A DNA stretch of 64,000 nt from Tsukamurella conjunctivitidis. Its GTDB lineage: Bacteria > Actinomycetota > Actinomycetes > Mycobacteriales > Mycobacteriaceae. The notes under the pieces are model-generated. The model searched no databases, was not told where the DNA came from, and was given only the letters and a program-made list of their open reading frames with translations. Made by a program: the position numbers and the translations under genes. Positions 60,966 through 64,000 of this stretch are shown in pieces. Positions within the stretch are counted from its first letter, which is position 1. Every line of letters starts with the position of its first letter. Location of the stretch: the NCBI RefSeq assembly GCF_007858475.1, contig NZ_VIGX01000009.1, forward strand, positions 93,002 to 157,001, given 5' to 3'.

Positions 60966-62456
60966 GTGGTGAATCAGCATCGATGGGCGTCTGGAATGCA
61001 GCGGGCGGCGGCGGTGACGATCGTGGCTGCGATCGTGGTCGGCGGAGCGGATCCTGCGTGGGCGCGGCACGTGGGAGACGACCCTCGAGCAGGTCACTCG
61101 GTCGCGGTGGTTCCTTCGTTGATCGTGCGCCTTGCGGACTTTGATCAGCAGATCGCGGCTTTGCAGAACGACGTTGACATTCGGCGGCAGTCGGTGAACA
61201 AGGCGGTGATCGACGTGGCGTTGGCCGCCGACGCTGCGCGGGCCGCGACGAATGCAGTAGTAGTTGCGGATCGGGAGGCCGTGGCTTCCGACCAGGCAGT
61301 GGATGCTGCTCAGCGCAGGCTCGATGAGATGCTCCGCGCCGCCTACATGCAGGGGAACACCTCGGGCGGGGTCGCGGATGCTCTGACCGCCCCGGATGGG
61401 CAGACGGCGGTAGACCGCACTGCGGTTCTTCGGCGCGTTGCTGCCGCCCAGGCAGGTACTGTCACCGGCCTCAATGACGCCCGGCGGCGGGCGCGATCGA
61501 GCCGCGATGCTGCGCGGATCGCGAAGATCTCCGCGGATGCAGCGGCTGGCGCGGCTGCCGACCGCCGCACCCGAGCGCAGGGGTCGGTGGCCCAGACCCT
61601 GGAGGCGCTGCGTTCGGCGACCGATCAACGCCGACGGTTGGATTTGCGTCGGCAGACGGCCGCAAGGGCGCTCGCCGAGGCGAAGGCGAAGTCCGGGGAT
61701 GCCGCAGGTCAGCAGCGGATCTATGACCAATACGTCGTCAGCGAACAGCAGACAGTGACGGTGCCTTCCTCGCAGCCGGCTCCTGCACCGGCGGCACCCC
61801 CGAACGCAAGCACACCCGTAGCGGCTCCTTCTGCGGCACCGGCAGTGTCGGCGCCCGGGGGGCCACCGTCGGCCGCGACCGCAGCGTCGTCGTTGCTCGG
61901 GCAACTGAGCAACCTGTTCGGGTTCACGCCGCAACCGCAGACCGCATCCCAGGTCCCGGCTCAAGCGGCAGCCCAGGTGCCTGCAATCCAGGCACCAGTA
62001 GCGCCTGTGTCAGTCGCGTCGATGTCGGGCAAGCAAATGATTGACACGGTCATTGCCCGGGGCCTGTCGGTGGTCGGCACCAGATATTCCTGGGGGGGTG
62101 GTGATATCAACGGCCCCACCGTCGGGGTCCGCGACGGCGGCGTTGCCGATACCTTCCGTGACTTCGAGAACCCGGGATTTGATTGCTCGGGCCTGACGCT
62201 GTTCGCATTTGCTGCCGTCGGCATCAAGCTCCCGCACTACAGCGGCTACCAGTACAACATCGGCAAGAAGGTTCCGCTCGCTGAGATCAAGCGGGGTGAC
62301 CTGATCTTCTTCGGCCCGAATGCGAGCCAGCACGAAGCGCTCTATCTGGGTGACAACCAGATGCTTGAGGCACCCGAGTCCGGATCGACGGTCAAAGTAT
62401 CGCCGCTGCGCACCGACGGCGCGATGCCCTACGTGGTCCGGCTGATCAATTCGTAG
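60966..62456 (+). CDS. RipA-like NlpC/P60 peptidoglycan endopeptidase
   Basis: 496 residues from GTG 60966 (AAGGAGA upstream; a second GTG follows). Signal peptide, a long coiled coil (about 45-265) that in RipA covers the active site, a Pro/Ala linker (about 270-360), then NlpC/P60 with C407 (FDCSGL) and H456. Cuts D-Glu-DAP bonds at septa. Last gene in the transposon, 192 bp from its end. A TTGCGT...CAATAT promoter-like pair with 18-bp spacing is seen about 90 bp upstream. Confidence 0.9.
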   Translation: MVNQHRWASGMQRAAAVTIVAAIVVGGADPAWARHVGDDPRAGHSVAVVPSLIVRLADFDQQIAALQNDVDIRRQSVNKAVIDVALAADAARAATNAVVVADREAVASDQAVDAAQRRLDEMLRAAYMQGNTSGGVADALTAPDGQTAVDRTAVLRRVAAAQAGTVTGLNDARRRARSSRDAARIAKISADAAAGAAADRRTRAQGSVAQTLEALRSATDQRRRLDLRRQTAARALAEAKAKSGDAAGQQRIYDQYVVSEQQTVTVPSSQPAPAPAAPPNASTPVAAPSAAPAVSAPGGPPSAATAASSLLGQLSNLFGFTPQPQTASQVPAQAAAQVPAIQAPVAPVSVASMSGKQMIDTVIARGLSVVGTRYSWGGGDINGPTVGVRDGGVADTFRDFENPGFDCSGLTLFAFAAVGIKLPHYSGYQYNIGKKVPLAEIKRGDLIFFGPNASQHEALYLGDNQMLEAPESGSTVKVSPLRTDGAMPYVVRLINS

Positions 62457-62547
62457 ACCCAGTTCTAGTTACGACCTGTCGAAGGCTGTGGGAACGGTAC
62501 TGCTGCTGGAGTGGGAGTCCGGCGACGGCCTGAATGCTGTGGTGGAA

Positions 62548-62648
62548 ATGCCATGTTGCTGGGACTGGCGAGATGCCAACTCCGTGGGACTGCGTGATGC
62601 AGTGCAGGTGAGAAGGCTGACAGTCGCCAGGTAGGTCGGGACCCTACA
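62548..62648. repeat. Distal transposon end with TnsB-type repeats
   Basis: Terminal 11 bp (62638-62648) are the reverse complement of the dnaB-side end. Read inward, TGGC-bearing 9-mers CCTGGCGAC (62631-62623), GTTGGCATC (62580-62572) and ACATGGCAT (62556-62548) resemble the repeats of the other end. Confidence 0.75.
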
Positions 62649-62653
62649 CCGCT
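62649..62653. repeat. Target-site duplication, right copy (CCGCT)
   Basis: Identical to 12602-12606. Its last T is also the first base of a further TGTAGGGTCCCA. Confidence 0.85.
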
Positions 62654-62664
62654 GTAGGGTCCCA
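62653..62664. repeat. Extra copy of the transposon terminus outside the element
   Basis: TGTAGGGTCCCA, 12 of 12 bases identical to the dnaB-side end and in the same orientation. Suggests an older relative of the element inserted at the same site earlier. No TGGCGGA repeats follow clearly, so it may be degraded. Confidence 0.5.
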
Positions 62665-62872
62665 ATTTTCGATCGACCCGCGCACCGTCGCCGAGCACAT
62701 GGACGAGATCATTTGGCCCCGTCTGTACGAGCGGGTCTGGCACACCGTGCTTTCGAGGTGGGGGTTCCTGTAGGTGCTCTGGGAGTGGTCGGAAAGCGCC
62801 GTTGCATGTCTTACCGCAGGTGGGGTGTGTAATGTCAAAACCTGGCCTGCCAGTGTTGTGATACACGCGACT

Positions 62873-62913
62873 TATAGGTCTTTATAACTAGGGACGACCT
62901 ATAAAGACCTATA
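62873..62913. promoter_or_regulatory. TATAGGTC dyad and repeat cluster
   Basis: TATAGGTCTTTATA (62873-62886) and its exact reverse complement (62900-62913) form a 14-bp-arm dyad; a third TATAGGTC copy (62896-62903, inverted) overlaps it, giving two copies 10 bp apart. A likely binding site for an unknown regulator. Confidence 0.55.
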
Positions 62914-63104
62914 CCAATCGCGGCTCGTCCGCTCGTGCTGGCCGAAAGGCAGGACGTCCAGCGGCAGGTGCGGGAGGTACTGATGCCTGGCCCTGGATTC
63001 ACCGGAAGCGGGAGGTCTGCCGCTCGGGCAAGCCGGATCAGATTTCACCTACCCATGTACCAGTCCCCTGCTGTTCTATTTGGGCAGAGGTCGTAGATCG
63101 CACC

Positions 63105-63893
63105 TTAGCGTCCCTCCTGGGTGGGACCGACAGGCACGAGGACATCGGGAGCATGGTTGCGCCGCAGTGTCGTGATGAGGTCGATGAGGTGGTTCTGATG
63201 CATGCGCCACGGGGTTCGGATGGCTTGCCGGGGAAAGGCGTCGACGGAGCGTTGTACGTAGCCGGAGGTGAGGTTGAATAGCGGCAGCGGCTCAAGTGTG
63301 TCATCGGCGACAGGCACAAGCGCGCGGTGGCCGTGCTCCTTCATCGAGTTGAGGACTCTGCACACCAGTCGTGCTGTGAGATCTGCGCGAAGTGTCCAGG
63401 ACAGTTGGGTGTAGCCGATGGTGAACGCGAAGTTGGGGAGCCCGGTGACGAAGGCGCCCTTCCAAACGTACTGGTCTGCCAGCGTCACAGGTACGCCTTC
63501 GACGCTTGGCACTATTCCGCCGAACGTCGTCAGTTTCAGGCCGGTGGCGCTGACGATGACGTCGGCTTCGAGGACCTGGCCGGATGTCAGGCGGATGCCT
63601 TCAGGGACGAGCGAGTCGATGGTGTCGGTCACGACGCTGGCGTGTCCGGCCTTGATCGCTTTGAAGATGTCTGCGCCGGGCGCGGCACACAGGCGTTGCT
63701 CCCACGGGCGGTAGGACGGGGTGAAGTGCTGTGCGGTGGCTTCGGGCCCGAGGATTCGCACGGTTTGGCTCTGCAGGAGTGCGCGGGCTCTAGTGGGAAA
63801 GCGTTCGCAGTACTGGTGAAAGCCGATGTTGAACAGGACGTTCTTAGTGCGCGCGAGCCGGTGCGCGAGCTGTTTGGCTATGACAGCTTGAAG
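63105..63893 (-). pseudogene. 3' part of an EthA-like Baeyer-Villiger monooxygenase
   Basis: About 262 residues matching the C-terminal half of EthA-type flavin monooxygenases (KNVLFNIGFHQYCERFP, PWEQRLCAAPGADIFKAI, VSATGLKL, RTPWRMHQNHL). The N-terminal FAD and NADPH Rossmann motifs should lie upstream, but upstream of about 63893 the frame loses similarity and no start is seen before the window edge. Probably truncated by an insertion; a GTG at 63761 would only give a fragment. Confidence 0.6.
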
Positions 63894-64000
63894 AGGCCCC
63901 GGCTCGACGGCTAGACCTGGCCCCGTTTGCGACTCGCCGGTGGTGTTGCGACGGTTTGATCTGGCCCCACCTGATGGTTGCTCGTGAACATCGTTTCCGA
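63894..64000. other. Sequence joined to the truncated monooxygenase
   Basis: 107 bp unlike the monooxygenase. GGGGCCAG occurs twice (minus strand, about 63924-63916 and 63978-63970), which could belong to the end of an insertion sequence lying mostly outside the window. Not identifiable here. Confidence 0.25.

Larger units (their letters stand above)
12607..62648 (+). mobile_element. Tn7-like transposon (about 50 kb) inserted after dnaB
   Basis: The element starts TGTAGGGTCCC at 12607 and ends with its exact reverse complement at 62638-62648. Both ends are flanked by CCGCT (12602-12606; 62649-62653), a 5-bp duplication as made by Tn7-type transposases. The operon tnsA-tnsB-tnsC-tniQ lies at the dnaB-proximal end reading inward, as in Tn7 beside glmS. 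TnsA, a DDE TnsB, an AAA+ TnsC and a long TnsD-like TniQ are all intact, so the element may be mobile by cut-and-paste. No TnsE, Cas genes or second TniQ were seen. Cargo is mercury, arsenic, cadmium and copper resistance plus a BlaI-controlled envelope block. Confidence 0.92.
62457..63104. other. Transposon end and flanking DNA without clear gene
   Basis: 62457-62648 is the transposon end. Beyond 62653 a short open stretch (IDPRTVAEHMDEIIWPRLYE, to a stop near 62773) looks like the remnant of a coding region. A cluster of TATAGGTC motifs lies at 62873-62913. No full gene is seen. Confidence 0.5.

Noticed and set aside
12607-62648. CRISPR array or Cas genes, as in CRISPR-associated transposons
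   Set aside because: I looked for regular direct repeats and Cas-like proteins near tniQ and elsewhere and saw none; the TniQ is long and TnsD-like instead.
12607-62648. Interpretation as prophage, plasmid or integrative conjugative element
   Set aside because: No integrase, relaxase, replication initiator, portal or type IV secretion genes were seen; the ends and tns genes explain the island.
62637-62663. GGGACCCTACA...TGTAGGGTCCC as a simple hairpin terminator
   Set aside because: The arms equal the transposon termini and the centre contains the CCGCT duplication, so the palindrome is better explained as two adjoining ends, though it could also fold in RNA.
1-64000. tRNA or rRNA genes, including a tRNA as attachment site
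   Set aside because: No cloverleaf or ribosomal RNA sequence was recognised by eye; a covariance search was not possible.

Overview
The window is high-GC DNA from a mycolic-acid actinomycete (Mycobacteriales). It shows an intact mce lipid-import operon (yrbEA-yrbEB-mceA to mceF), the conserved rpsF-ssb-rpsR-rplI-dnaB chromosomal block, an RipA-like NlpC/P60 protein and mycothiol-type arsenate reductases. Tsukamurella, Gordonia or a relative would fit; the genus cannot be fixed from the sequence alone.

Layout. 1-8239 is the mce operon on the minus strand. 8442-12598 is core chromosome ending with dnaB. From 12607 to 62648 lies one 50-kb Tn7-like transposon, the main discovery of the window. 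Its two ends carry the same 11-bp terminal inverted repeat (TGTAGGGTCCC) and are flanked by identical 5-bp target duplications (CCGCT at 12602-12606 and 62649-62653). The left insertion point is 8 bp after the dnaB stop codon. The transposition genes tnsA-tnsB-tnsC-tniQ (tnsD-like) form one overlapping operon next to dnaB and read inward, the geometry of Tn7 beside glmS. From 62649 the window holds flanking DNA, including a second copy of the terminal 12 bp (possibly an older tandem element) and the 3' part of an EthA-like monooxygenase gene.

Cargo, in order: a TGT/DpdA-like zinc protein with an AbrB-like operon (19.7-21.8 kb); an arsenic locus of the mycobacterial arsR-cadI-arsR-acr3 type, split by a complete mercury operon (merR, merA, merB, membrane protein), then two arsC genes, a flavin disulfide reductase and an arsN-like acetyltransferase (22.1-31 kb); a cadmium/lead module of cmtR-like repressor, P1B ATPase, methyltransferase, adenylate cyclase-YHS fusion and cadD (32.6-37.1 kb); small hypotheticals including two frameshifted paralogues (37.3-39.0 kb); an exporter; and a copper module under CsoR with four operator-like palindromes, copZ and copA (40.6-45 kb). 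Next come an MFS/cysteine-synthase-like pair, a two-component system, a Met-rich lipoprotein and a multicopper oxidase (45.2-51.7 kb).

The last block (51.7-60.7 kb) is an envelope regulon. Six boxes of one design, TACTA-N7-TAGTA, lie in front of every transcription unit: tlpA-ccdA-lnt-tlpA2, a lipoprotein L,D-transpeptidase, an Lgt-like membrane protein, a CPLC membrane protein, and blaI itself, which is followed by an M56 peptidase (BlaR-like). The block looks like a BlaI/CopY-type regulon for outer-surface thiol chemistry, lipoprotein acylation and peptidoglycan cross-linking, carried with copper defence. An RipA-like hydrolase gene closes the element. Together the island gives metal detoxification plus a spare set of surface-protein and wall-maintenance enzymes.
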